64,000 nt of DNA from Aggregatibacter actinomycetemcomitans DSM 8324 (GTDB lineage Bacteria > Pseudomonadota > Gammaproteobacteria > Enterobacterales > Pasteurellaceae): contig NZ_AQUU01000003.1 of assembly GCF_000372365.1 (NCBI RefSeq), positions 62,001-126,000 on the forward strand. The letters run 5' to 3'. The position numbers and the translations under genes are program-made. Shown piece after piece: positions 40,290 through 49,166 of the stretch. How positions within the stretch are numbered: position 1 is the first letter of the stretch; each line of letters opens with the position of its first letter. Under the pieces are notes generated by a model, which saw only the letters and a list, made by a program, of their open reading frames with translations, was not told where the DNA came from and ran no database searches.

Positions 40290-40898
40290 ATGACAGAAAT
40301 ACAAAAGTTAACAAATAATAAAGAGATTATTGCTTATTTAGCGGAAAAATTTCCGCTATGTTTTTCTATTGAGGGGGAAGCCAAACCGTTAAAAATCGGT
40401 TTGTTTCAGGATTTAAGCGAAGCGCTGAAAGATGACGAGCGCGTAAGCAAAACCCAACTCCGCCACGCCTTGCGTCAATATACTTCAAACTGGCGTTACC
40501 TACACGGCTGCAAAGCCGGTGCAATGCGCGTGGATTTACAGGGTAATCCGGTGGGGGAACTGGAGCAAGAACATGCTGATCATGCCGCGCAACAATTAGC
40601 GGAAGCTAAAGCCTTAATTGCCCAAAAACGTGCGGCGGAAAAAGCGGCAAAAGGCGAAAATGAGAAAAAACGCTCTGTCCGTCGCAATCAGAAGCAAGGT
40701 GAAAAGCATGCCCGTAAACCTAATTTTAATTTCAATAACGTGGATATGGCGATGTTGCAGGTCGGTCAGCAGGTAAAAGTCAAAGCAGCTGACCATGCGA
40801 AAAACGCCACCATTTTGGAAATTTCCGGCGATGCCGCCAGGGTGGAATTGGAAAACGGTTTGGTGATTACTGTCACGGCAGATCGTTTATTTGCCTAA
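40290..40898 (+). CDS. proQ: RNA chaperone ProQ
   Basis: A 202-residue RNA-binding protein. The N-terminal FinO/ProQ domain covers residues about 1-115 (AYLAEKFPLCFSIEGEAKPL, LRHALRQYTSNWRYLHGC). A basic, Ala/Lys-rich linker (about 118-150) leads to a small C-terminal Tudor-like domain (MLQVGQQVKVKA...ARVELENGLVITVTADRLF). AGGA lies eight bases before the ATG at 40290, which gives the family N-terminus MTEIQKLTNN; an ATG five codons earlier is in frame. It precedes prc, as in E. coli, where ProQ binds sRNAs and mRNAs. Confidence 0.94.
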   Translation: MTEIQKLTNNKEIIAYLAEKFPLCFSIEGEAKPLKIGLFQDLSEALKDDERVSKTQLRHALRQYTSNWRYLHGCKAGAMRVDLQGNPVGELEQEHADHAAQQLAEAKALIAQKRAAEKAAKGENEKKRSVRRNQKQGEKHARKPNFNFNNVDMAMLQVGQQVKVKAADHAKNATILEISGDAARVELENGLVITVTADRLFA

Positions 40899-40911
40899 AT
40901 TCTTTTAATTA

Positions 40912-40943
40912 ACAAAGCTATCTTTCACAGATAGCTTTGTTTA
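40912..40943 (+). terminator. terminator between proQ and prc
   Basis: ACAAAGCTATCT (40912-40923) and AGATAGCTTTGT (40929-40940) form a perfect 12-bp stem with a 5-nt loop, followed by TTATTG. It may be only partly effective because the T run is short. Confidence 0.65.
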
Positions 40944-40971
40944 TTGCCGTATTTTAATTAGGAAAGTTTGA

Positions 40972-43029
40972 ATGAAATTTATGAAAACAAAAAGCTATCT
41001 GACCGCACTTGTATTAACTTCCTTTTTGCTTAATGTCAATATTGCGGACGCGGTACAACCGAAATTAAAACAAAGTGATCTGGTCTCTTTACAGCCGTCG
41101 GAATCCAACATGTTTGCCACGAAACGTGCGACAACCCGCCTAACTCAGTCTCATTACCGTAGATTTCAGCTGGATGATGAATTTTCGAAAAAGATTTTTG
41201 ATCGTTACCTTAAAGCGTTGGATTTTAACCGTACGACGTTTTTGCAATCCGATATTGATGAAATGTTCACTAAATATGGCAATAAAATTGATGACGAGTT
41301 GAATGCAGGTAATTTAGATATTGCTTTTAATATGTATGAGTTAATGATGAAACGCCGTTATGAACGTTATCGTTATGCCTTGTCTTTGCTGGATAAAGAA
41401 CCGCATTTGAACGATGATGATCAAATTGAAATTGATCGTGAAAAAGCAGCCTGGCCGAAAACCGAAAAAGAAGCGAATAAGTTATGGGAAGCGCGCGTTA
41501 AAAACGACATCATCAGCTTGAAATTAAAAGATAAAAAATGGTCGGAAATTAAAGATAAATTAGTTAAGCGTTATAATTTGGCGATTCGTCGCTTAACCCA
41601 AACTAAAGCGGATGATGTGGTACAAACCTATTTAAACGCTTTTGCCCGTGAAATTGATCCACATACCAGTTATTTAGCCCCACGTACGGCAAAAAGTTTC
41701 AATGAAAGCATGAATTTATCTTTAGAAGGGGTCGGTGCCACATTGCAAACCGAGGATGGTGAAACCAGTATTAAATCTTTAGTTCCGGGAGCGCCTGCCG
41801 AACGCAGTAAAAAATTAAAAGCAGGTGATAAAATTATCGGTGTTGGTCAGGAGAAAGGCGAAATCGAGGATGTTGTCGGTTGGCGTCTGGAAGACATCGT
41901 TGACAAAATCAAAGGGAAAAAAGGCTCTAAAGTCCGTTTGGAAGTGGAACCGGCAAAAGGCGGAAAATCCCGTATTGTGACATTGGTTCGCGATAAAATT
42001 CGTATTGAAGATCAAGCGGCGAAATTAACCGTTGAAAAAGTTGACGGCATCAATGTTGCCGTGATTAAAATTCCAAGCTTCTACCTCGGTTTAACGGAAG
42101 ACGTGAAAAAATTATTGGTAGAAATGAAGAACAAAAAAACCGCTGCGTTAATCGTGGATTTACGGGAAAACGGTGGCGGTGCGTTGACCGAAGCGGTCGG
42201 TTTAAGCGGCTTATTCATTAGCGATGGGTCTGTAGTGCAAGTGCGAGACGCCTATCAACGTATTCGTGTACACGAAGATCCGGACAATATGCAACAATAT
42301 ACCGGTCCGTTATTGGTGATGATTAACCGTTTCAGTGCTTCCGCGTCGGAAATTTTTGCCGCCGCGATTCAGGATTACAACCGCGGCATTATTATCGGAC
42401 AAAATACCTATGGAAAAGGCACGGTCCAACAAAGTCGTTCACTCAATTTTGTGTATGACTTGGATCAAACTCCGCTCGGCTTAATTCAATATACCATTCA
42501 AAAATTCTATCGTATTAATGGCGGAAGCACCCAATTAAAAGGCGTTGCACCGGATATTAAATTCCCGGATGTGATCGATGCGCAAGAATATGGTGAAGAA
42601 AAAGAGGATAATGCCTTGCCTTGGGATAAAATTCCGTCGGTCAATTATTCCGAAGTGATGACGGCGCGTGATTTTGTTTCCGAGTTGACTAAAAAACACA
42701 AAGAAAGAATCGCGAAAAATCCGGAATTTATTGCTTTAAACGAGGATTTAAAGATTCGTGACGAGCGTCGTGATCGTAAGTTCTTATCTTTGAATTATCA
42801 AAAACGCAAAACGGAAAACGATAAGGACGACGAAAAACGTTTGAAAGATATTAATGAGCGCTTTAAACGTGAAGGTAAGAAACCGTTAAAAGACATTAAT
42901 GACTTACCGAAAGATTACGAAGCCCCGGATTTCTTTCTGAAAGAAGCAGAATTCATTGCTGCAGATGTCGTAAAATTTGATGCGGAAAAAACCGGACTGA
43001 AAGACGCGGATACCTCTGCAAAGCCGTAA
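40972..43029 (+). CDS. prc: tail-specific protease Prc (C-terminal processing peptidase)
   Basis: The 685-residue periplasmic serine protease has a signal peptide (hydrophobic YLTALVLTSFLLNVNIADA), an N-terminal helical domain, a PDZ domain (about 230-320, LEGVGATLQTEDGETSIKSL and KAGDKIIGVGQ) and the S41 catalytic region. The latter has LIVDLRENGGGALTEAVGL, RFSASASEIFAAAIQDYNRG with the nucleophile Ser, and GQNTYGKGTVQ with the general-base Lys. In E. coli it trims penicillin-binding protein 3 and degrades the endopeptidase MepS. AGGAAAG precedes the ATG. Confidence 0.95.
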   Translation: MKFMKTKSYLTALVLTSFLLNVNIADAVQPKLKQSDLVSLQPSESNMFATKRATTRLTQSHYRRFQLDDEFSKKIFDRYLKALDFNRTTFLQSDIDEMFTKYGNKIDDELNAGNLDIAFNMYELMMKRRYERYRYALSLLDKEPHLNDDDQIEIDREKAAWPKTEKEANKLWEARVKNDIISLKLKDKKWSEIKDKLVKRYNLAIRRLTQTKADDVVQTYLNAFAREIDPHTSYLAPRTAKSFNESMNLSLEGVGATLQTEDGETSIKSLVPGAPAERSKKLKAGDKIIGVGQEKGEIEDVVGWRLEDIVDKIKGKKGSKVRLEVEPAKGGKSRIVTLVRDKIRIEDQAAKLTVEKVDGINVAVIKIPSFYLGLTEDVKKLLVEMKNKKTAALIVDLRENGGGALTEAVGLSGLFISDGSVVQVRDAYQRIRVHEDPDNMQQYTGPLLVMINRFSASASEIFAAAIQDYNRGIIIGQNTYGKGTVQQSRSLNFVYDLDQTPLGLIQYTIQKFYRINGGSTQLKGVAPDIKFPDVIDAQEYGEEKEDNALPWDKIPSVNYSEVMTARDFVSELTKKHKERIAKNPEFIALNEDLKIRDERRDRKFLSLNYQKRKTENDKDDEKRLKDINERFKREGKKPLKDINDLPKDYEAPDFFLKEAEFIAADVVKFDAEKTGLKDADTSAKP

Positions 43030-43043
43030 ACGTTTCATTTTCT

Positions 43044-43074
43044 GACCGCACTTTCTAAAAGTGCGGTCGTTTTT
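43044..43074 (+). terminator. uptake-sequence terminator of prc
   Basis: GACCGCACTTT and AAAGTGCGGTC (43044-43054 with 43058-43068) are separated by only three bases and followed by GTTTTT, 14 bases after the prc stop. It is the tightest uptake-pair terminator in the window. Confidence 0.85.
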
Positions 43075-43106
43075 AGCTAAGTTTAGAGATTAAGGCACAG
43101 CGATTA

Positions 43107-44615
43107 ATGAATACGAAATCTTTTAAGTTGACCGCATTGACGGTAGCTATGGCGTTCTGTGTGGGGAATGCGGTTGCGGAAGAAACGAAGCCTTCGGAGG
43201 CTGCCACGGAGCAAGCCCAGGCACAAACCGATTTAGGTTTGGCGCAGCAACTGGCTTTAGAAAATAAAGCGGAAGAAGAGCGTCTTGCCGTCGAGAAAAA
43301 AAACGAAGAGGTACGTTTGGCAGCAGAGAAACAAGTACTGGCGGAGCAAGGTTTAGCTGAACGCATCGGTGAAACGGAACTGCAATTTAAACCGTTAATC
43401 GCAAAAATTTATGCGGAAAATAATTTTATGCCGCTGTGGCAGGATGAAGAAGCCAAACAACAGTTCTTGCGTGATTATGCGTTAATGGTGGCAAGCGGCA
43501 TTTCCAAGCGTTCTGCTAACGCCTTAAATGCGATAAGCCAGTCTGCCGATAAAGAAGCGTTTGTGCAGGATGTGAGCTTGACCGATGCGTTTTTAGATTA
43601 TCTGTTTTATGTCAATAATGTGAAGAAATTTGCGCAAAAATGGTTATATTCGGAAAATAGCTACAAAGCAGGTAAACCGGACGAAAATCAAGTCGCTTCC
43701 TGGCTAAGTGCGGTCAAAAATAATGATGTTTTTGCTTTCGTGAATAACTTATCCGGTGAAAATCCATTATTTAAGCAGACGTTAGCCAAGGTAGTAAATT
43801 TAATCCTAAACGGCAAATTAGACAAAAACGGTATTAATGAATTGCATCGTTTAGCGATTAACGCACAGCGTTTGCGTATTCTGCCTGAATTCGATAACGG
43901 GATTTTCGTGAATATTCCGAGTTATCAATTGAATTACTACCGTGACGGCAAACTGGTTTTGAATTCCCGCGTGATTGTGGGCACCGATAAACGCAAAACG
44001 CCGGTTATGTTCAGCCGTCTGAGCAATGTGGTGGTTAATCCGCCTTGGAATGCGCCAACCCGTTTAATTAACGAGGACATTATTCCGAAAGTGCGCCGGG
44101 ATCCAAGTTACATTTATCGTAATGGTTATACGATCATCGACGGCAAAGGCAATACCATTGACCCTTATACCATTGACTGGGAAAACATGACGGCGAAGAA
44201 GTTCCCATATCGTTTGCGTCAGGTACCAAGCGACAATAGCGCACTGGGCAACTATAAATTTAATATGCCGAGTTCCGACGCTATTTATTTGCACGATACA
44301 CCAAAACGTAGCTTATTCGGTAATAAAAGACGTGATTTAAGCTCCGGTTGTGTGCGTGTTGAAAAATCCGAAGAATTGGCAACAGTTCTGTTAAAAGAAG
44401 CGGGTTGGACGGCGGAAAGAAAACAAAGTGTACTGAAAAGCAGAAAAACGACGTCTGTAACTGTTAAATCCAATAACCCGGTTTTCTTATATTATGTCAC
44501 TGCATGGGTTGATAAAGAGCAAGTACACACCTTGCCGGATGTTTATGGCTATGACAAAGCACCCAATCTGAGCTATATTGACTGGGACATTTTGAAAAAA
44601 TATATTCAGCCTTAG
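43107..44615 (+). CDS. L,D-transpeptidase, YcbB/LdtD-like
   Basis: A 502-residue periplasmic enzyme with a signal peptide ending near GNAVA. A glutamine-, alanine- and glutamate-rich coiled-coil stretch (about residues 30-90) leads to a helical scaffold domain. The YkuD catalytic domain is at about 265-440: NYYRDGKLVLNSRVIVGT, NPPWNAPTRL, IYLHDTPKRSLFG and the Cys motif DLSSGCVRVE. It forms 3-3 crosslinks in peptidoglycan or attaches proteins to it. It precedes mepK and gloC, the order ycbB-ycbK-ycbL of E. coli, and the name ldtD would be by orthology. Confidence 0.9.
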   Translation: MNTKSFKLTALTVAMAFCVGNAVAEETKPSEAATEQAQAQTDLGLAQQLALENKAEEERLAVEKKNEEVRLAAEKQVLAEQGLAERIGETELQFKPLIAKIYAENNFMPLWQDEEAKQQFLRDYALMVASGISKRSANALNAISQSADKEAFVQDVSLTDAFLDYLFYVNNVKKFAQKWLYSENSYKAGKPDENQVASWLSAVKNNDVFAFVNNLSGENPLFKQTLAKVVNLILNGKLDKNGINELHRLAINAQRLRILPEFDNGIFVNIPSYQLNYYRDGKLVLNSRVIVGTDKRKTPVMFSRLSNVVVNPPWNAPTRLINEDIIPKVRRDPSYIYRNGYTIIDGKGNTIDPYTIDWENMTAKKFPYRLRQVPSDNSALGNYKFNMPSSDAIYLHDTPKRSLFGNKRRDLSSGCVRVEKSEELATVLLKEAGWTAERKQSVLKSRKTTSVTVKSNNPVFLYYVTAWVDKEQVHTLPDVYGYDKAPNLSYIDWDILKKYIQP

Positions 44616-44679
44616 CCTCGAACTAACATTCACAAGGTAAGTCAAAACAACAGATTTTAAACATATTCAGGAAAATATA

Positions 44680-45240
44680 ATGAGCAATATTAACCATAGT
44701 CGTCGCAAATGGTTATCTTTAGGGGGAATTGTATTGGGTGCAACTTTGTTGCCTGATACGGTTTTAGCTGTGGTTTCAACGCCAAGGCCCCGTATGTTGA
44801 GCTTTCGCAACATTAATACCCAAGAGAAATTAAGCGCGGAATTCGTGCTTGGTCGCGGGTTTTCCAATACGACATTACGACTGTTAGATCATTTACTGCG
44901 TGATAAGCGCAATAATCAAGTACATAAAATGGACCCGCAGCTTTTTACTAAGTTTTATCGGGTTCAGCAAAACCTCGGTTTACGCAACACCGAAATCCAA
45001 ATTATCTGCGGTTATCGTTCCGCTGCCAGCAATGCGGCAATGCACCGTCGTAGTCGCGGTGTCGCCAGCAATAGTTATCATATCCGTGGTCAAGCCATTG
45101 ATTTCCGCATTGACGGCGTTCCGTTAGCGAAGTTACGCGACGCGGTGGAAGCGTTAAATGACGGCGGCGTCGGTTTCTATCCGCGTAGTAACTTCATTCA
45201 CATGGATACCGGCCCTGTCCGTACCTGGAGAGGAAGTTAG
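44680..45240 (+). CDS. mepK: murein DD-endopeptidase MepK (YcbK), Tat-exported
   Basis: A 186-residue peptidase of the M15A family. The N-terminus SRRKWLSLGG followed by a hydrophobic stretch is a twin-arginine signal, so it is exported folded, as in E. coli. The zinc ligands are in SNSYHIRGQAIDFRID near 128-143 and SNFIHMDTGPVR near the end, and GYRSAASN precedes them. It cleaves crosslinks, including 3-3 ones made by L,D-transpeptidases such as the upstream gene product. A terminator follows. Confidence 0.93.
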   Translation: MSNINHSRRKWLSLGGIVLGATLLPDTVLAVVSTPRPRMLSFRNINTQEKLSAEFVLGRGFSNTTLRLLDHLLRDKRNNQVHKMDPQLFTKFYRVQQNLGLRNTEIQIICGYRSAASNAAMHRRSRGVASNSYHIRGQAIDFRIDGVPLAKLRDAVEALNDGGVGFYPRSNFIHMDTGPVRTWRGS

Positions 45241-45269
45241 CCCGTTGCTTAAAAACGTTGTTATTTTTA

Positions 45270-45293
45270 ACCGCACTTTGGTGCGGTTTTTTA
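45270..45293 (+). terminator. uptake-derived terminator of mepK
   Basis: ACCGCAC (45270-45276) pairs with GTGCGGT (45281-45287), loop TTTG, followed by TTTTTT. The left arm is a complete uptake core on the minus strand. Confidence 0.85.
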
Positions 45294-45316
45294 CTGAGTA
45301 AATAAGGCTGGTCATT

Positions 45317-45955
45317 ATGAATATTGAAATTATTCCCGTCACCGCATTTCAACAAAATTGTTCGTTAATTTGGGATGATAAGAAAAATGCGGCAATTATT
45401 GATCCCGGCGGCGAAGCGGATAAATTAATCAAACGAATTGAAGAATTAGGCTTGAATTTACAGGCGATTTTACTCACTCATGGGCATTTGGATCATGTGG
45501 GCGCGGCGGAAAAAGTCAAACAACAGTTTAATGTGCCCATCCTCGGTTCAAATTCCAAAGATGATTATTGGTTTAAGGGCTTGCCGCAACAATCGGAAAA
45601 ATTCGGGATGTTGTTTGAAGTCGCCACCTTTGAGCCGGATCGTTGGTTGGATAAAGAAGGCGAAATTTTAACTATCGGCGATTTTACCTTTGAAGTTCTG
45701 CATTTACCGGGACACACGCCGGGGCATATCGGTTTTATCGAACATCAAAAACGTGTGGCGTTTACCGGCGATGTGTTATTTAAAAGCGGCATCGGGCGCA
45801 CGGATTTCCCGGGCGGCAGTTATGACGAGATTATTGCTTCTATTCGGGAAAAATTATATCGGTTGGATGATGATATGATTATTGTTCCGGGACACGGACC
45901 TTACACAACCATCGGTATAGAAAAACAAACCAATCCTTATGTGAAGCAGGAATAA
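45317..45955 (+). CDS. gloC: hydroxyacylglutathione hydrolase, GloC/YcbL type
   Basis: A 212-residue metallo-beta-lactamase-fold hydrolase. The metal motifs are complete: THGHLDHVGA near residue 53, PGHTPGHIGF near 132, FTGDVLFKSGIGRTDFPGG near 153 and VPGHGPYT near 193. The protein is short, without the glutathione-binding C-terminal domain of GloB, which is the YcbL/GloC pattern. It hydrolyses S-lactoylglutathione in methylglyoxal detoxification. Third in the ycbB-K-L-like block. Confidence 0.92.
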   Translation: MNIEIIPVTAFQQNCSLIWDDKKNAAIIDPGGEADKLIKRIEELGLNLQAILLTHGHLDHVGAAEKVKQQFNVPILGSNSKDDYWFKGLPQQSEKFGMLFEVATFEPDRWLDKEGEILTIGDFTFEVLHLPGHTPGHIGFIEHQKRVAFTGDVLFKSGIGRTDFPGGSYDEIIASIREKLYRLDDDMIIVPGHGPYTTIGIEKQTNPYVKQE

Positions 45956-46109
45956 AATCACTAACCGTAAAAATGTTGGGAATTTTATTCAAACCTCATT
46001 GCGTGAATTGCCTGCGCCTTGCGGTATCAGTTAGTAAAATTGAAATTGAAAATCGCTGATTTTTTTGACCGCACTTTATGGCGTGAATACGTTAAATTTT
46101 TGTAAAAAT

Positions 46110-46152
46110 TCTGACTTGGATCACAATATAAATTGAATTTCTCGGGCATAAT
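46110..46152 (+). promoter_or_regulatory. CRP-like site and -10 box for sucA
   Basis: TCTGACTTGGATCACA (46110-46125) matches TGTGA-N6-TCACA at nine of ten positions. CATAAT at 46147-46152 is placed as the -10 of a class II promoter, with a start near 46159 (site centre at -41.5). The leader would be about 75 nt. Confidence 0.55.
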
Positions 46153-46233
46153 ATGCCTTTCAAATGTAACGGTATTTTTTATGTCGTTGCCATGACGTTG
46201 TTTGTTAGTGTATTCATTTTTAAGGTGGTATTT

Positions 46234-49041
46234 ATGCAGCATAATTCTTTACAGGAATGGCTTGCCTCCAGTGCGTTGGGTGGCGCGAATCAAGCGTATA
46301 TCGAAGAGCTTTATGAAAGTTATCTTGAGGATCCGGGCAGTGTGGATAGCAGCTGGCAGGCGATTTTTAAAACGCTGCCAAAATCCACCGCACTTGAGCA
46401 ACCCCATTCAATCGTGCGTGATTATTTCCGCCGTTTAGCCCGAGAGAATCATTCGCAGAGTATTGCCGTTATCGACCCCGAAGCGAGTGCGAAATTAGTC
46501 AAAGTACTCCAGTTTATCAATGCTTATCGCTCCCGTGGTTATATTGAAGCCACCCTTGACCCTCTCAATTACTACCGTTGGAAAACCTCCTCCGTTCCAG
46601 AGCTAGATTATCATCAACATGGCTTAACCGATGCCGATTTGGACGAAAGTTTCAATATTGACTATGCCGTTTACGGCAAAGAAACCATTAAACTCAGCGA
46701 CTTAGCCCGTGATTTGAAAGCCACTTATTGCGGCAATATCGGCTTGGAGTTTATGCATATTCACGATATGGAACAGCGTAACTGGTTGCAAAATAAACAG
46801 GAAAAATGGATTCAACAGCCGCTTTTCACAAAAGATGAAAAAGTGAATTTGCTTAAAGAACTGACGGCAGCGGACGGCTTAGAACGTTATTTAGGGGCAA
46901 AATTCCCGGGAGCAAAACGTTTTTCGTTAGAGGGTAGCGATGCCTTTATTCCGATGATGAAAGAGATCATTCGTCATGCCGGACGTAACGACATCGACGA
47001 CATTGTTATCGGCATGGCGCACCGAGGGCGTTTGAATATGTTGGTGAACGTGTTGGGTAAGAAGCCGGCAGAATTATTCGATGAATTTGCCGGCAAACAT
47101 GCGGAAACCAATCGTACCGGTGATGTGAAGTATCACCAAGGGTTTTCTTCCGATTTTGCGGTGGATGACAAACGGGTGCATTTAACCCTGGCGTTTAACC
47201 CGTCCCATTTGGAAATCGTCAGCCCGGTGGTTATCGGTTCCGTACGCGCCAGACAAACCCGCAAACAGGATTTGGAACATAACCAAGTGCTTGCCGTTAC
47301 CGTGCATGGGGATTCCGCCGTGGCAGGGCAGGGCATCGTGCAGGAAACCCTGAATATGTCCAATGCGCGCGGTTACAAAGTGGGCGGCACAATTCGTATC
47401 GTGATTAATAACCAAATCGGTTTTACCACCTCCAACCCAAATGACACCCGTTCCACCGAATTTTGTACCGACATTGCGAAAATGATCCAGGCGCCGATTA
47501 TTCATGTGAACGGTGACGATCCGGAAGCGGTGGTTTTCGCCGCGCGTATGGCGGTGGAATATCGCAACGCCTTCAAACGGGATATTTTCATTGATTTAAT
47601 TTCCTATCGTCGTCACGGACACAATGAGGCGGACGAACCTTTGGCCACCCAGCCGATGATGTACGGTATCATCAAAAAACACCCGACACCGCCGAAAGTC
47701 TATGCTGCCCGTTTAATTCAGGAAGGCACCATCAGCGAAGAAGATGCCACCGAAATTACCAATTTATATCGCGATGCGCTGGATAACGGCGAATGCGTCG
47801 TGCCGGAATGGCGGGCTATGGATATGGCGAAAGTGGATTGGTTGCAATACCTCAATTATGACTGGATGGCGCCATACGAAAGCCATTTCCCGTTGGATCG
47901 TTTCCAAACCTTGGCGAAACGGGTTTCCCATTATCCTGATTACGTGCAGCCGCATCCGCGTGTGGAAAAAATCTATGCAGATCGGAAAGAAATGGCACAA
48001 GGCGATAAATTATTGGATTGGGGCATGGCGGAAACCATGGCGTACGCCACCTTGTTGGATGAAGGCACTAATGTACGTTTGTCCGGTGAGGATGCGGGAC
48101 GCGGTACGTTCTTCCATCGTCATGCGGTCGTGCACAACCAAAAAGACGGCACCGGTTATGTGCTGTTGACCCAATTACACGCCAACCAAGGGCGCTTTGA
48201 AGTGTGGGATTCCGTGCTGACCGAGGAAGGTGTGCTTGCCTTTGAATACGGCTATGCCACAACGGATCCGAAAACGTTGACCATCTGGGAAGCACAGTTC
48301 GGTGATTTCGCCAACGGTGCGCAAATCGTGATTGACCAATTCATTAGCTCCGGTGAACAAAAATGGGGCAGAATGTGCGGCTTGGTGATGTTGCTGCCGC
48401 ACGGTTATGAAGGGCAAGGCCCGGAACACTCTTCCGCCCGCCTGGAACGCTATTTGCAACTCTGCGCGGAACAAAATATGCAGGTGTGTATCCCGTCAAC
48501 GCCAGCGCAGGTTTATCACATGTTGCGCCGTCAAGCGATCCGCAAAATGCGTCGTCCGCTCATCGGTATTTCGCCTAAATCCCTATTGCGTCACCCGCTT
48601 GCGGTGTCCACGATGGACGAACTGGTGAACGGTACTTTCCAAACCGTCATCGGCGAAATTGATGAACTCGATCCGAAACAGGTTAAGCGCGTGGTGATGT
48701 GTTCGGGCAAAGTGTATTACGATTTGTTGGAACAACGCCGTAAAAACGAGCAAACAGACGTCGCGATTATCCGTATCGAACAACTTTATCCGTTCCCGCA
48801 CGATGATGTGAAAGCGGTGCTTGCGCCTTATGCTCATGTGACGGATTTTGTGTGGTGTCAGGAAGAACCGCTGAACCAAGGCGCGTGGTATTCCAGCAAA
48901 CACAATTTTGAAGCGGTTATTCCGGAAGGGGCGAAATTAACCTATGCCGGTCGCCCGGCCTCTGCCTCTCCAGCGGTGGGCTATATATCATTGCACACCA
49001 AACAACAAAAACAATTGGTGGAAGACGCGTTAACACGTTAA
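46234..49041 (+). CDS. sucA: 2-oxoglutarate dehydrogenase E1 component
   Basis: The 935-residue ThDP-dependent subunit decarboxylates 2-oxoglutarate and passes succinyl groups to SucB. Visible are LQEWLASSALGGANQAYIEEL at the start, GMAHRGRLNMLVNVLGKK (ThDP site), HGDSAVAGQGIVQETLNMS, INNQIGFTTSNP, and LPHGYEGQGPEHSSARLERY with the C-terminal pyrimidine-binding half. AAGGTGG precedes the ATG at 46234; an earlier ATG at 46153 lies in the leader and would add a non-homologous tail. First of sucABCD; the E3 gene (lpd) is not in the window. Confidence 0.97.
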   Translation: MQHNSLQEWLASSALGGANQAYIEELYESYLEDPGSVDSSWQAIFKTLPKSTALEQPHSIVRDYFRRLARENHSQSIAVIDPEASAKLVKVLQFINAYRSRGYIEATLDPLNYYRWKTSSVPELDYHQHGLTDADLDESFNIDYAVYGKETIKLSDLARDLKATYCGNIGLEFMHIHDMEQRNWLQNKQEKWIQQPLFTKDEKVNLLKELTAADGLERYLGAKFPGAKRFSLEGSDAFIPMMKEIIRHAGRNDIDDIVIGMAHRGRLNMLVNVLGKKPAELFDEFAGKHAETNRTGDVKYHQGFSSDFAVDDKRVHLTLAFNPSHLEIVSPVVIGSVRARQTRKQDLEHNQVLAVTVHGDSAVAGQGIVQETLNMSNARGYKVGGTIRIVINNQIGFTTSNPNDTRSTEFCTDIAKMIQAPIIHVNGDDPEAVVFAARMAVEYRNAFKRDIFIDLISYRRHGHNEADEPLATQPMMYGIIKKHPTPPKVYAARLIQEGTISEEDATEITNLYRDALDNGECVVPEWRAMDMAKVDWLQYLNYDWMAPYESHFPLDRFQTLAKRVSHYPDYVQPHPRVEKIYADRKEMAQGDKLLDWGMAETMAYATLLDEGTNVRLSGEDAGRGTFFHRHAVVHNQKDGTGYVLLTQLHANQGRFEVWDSVLTEEGVLAFEYGYATTDPKTLTIWEAQFGDFANGAQIVIDQFISSGEQKWGRMCGLVMLLPHGYEGQGPEHSSARLERYLQLCAEQNMQVCIPSTPAQVYHMLRRQAIRKMRRPLIGISPKSLLRHPLAVSTMDELVNGTFQTVIGEIDELDPKQVKRVVMCSGKVYYDLLEQRRKNEQTDVAIIRIEQLYPFPHDDVKAVLAPYAHVTDFVWCQEEPLNQGAWYSSKHNFEAVIPEGAKLTYAGRPASASPAVGYISLHTKQQKQLVEDALTR

Positions 49042-49050
49042 TGAGGCGAT

Positions 49051-49117
49051 AAAGTGCGGTGATTTTTCACAGCGTTTTTTGTTCGAAAAAAACGCGGCGA
49101 AAACCGACCGCACTTTT
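49051..49117 (+). terminator. inverted uptake-sequence pair between sucA and sucB
   Basis: AAAGTGCGGT (49051-49060) and ACCGCACTTT form the outer arms. An inner hairpin GCGTTTTTT/AAAAAACGC (49072-49080 with 49086-49094) sits between them. It may reduce, not abolish, readthrough, because sucB needs the same subunits in fixed ratio. Confidence 0.5.
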
Positions 49118-49166
49118 CATCAAAATATAAGACTTAGCTAAACGAACATAAAAAGGAATAAACATT

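Noticed and set aside
46153-46233. Earlier ATG that would add 27 hydrophobic residues to SucA
   Set aside because: SucA is cytosolic and the ATG at 46234 with AAGGTGG before it gives the known N-terminus; the earlier codons lie in the probable leader.
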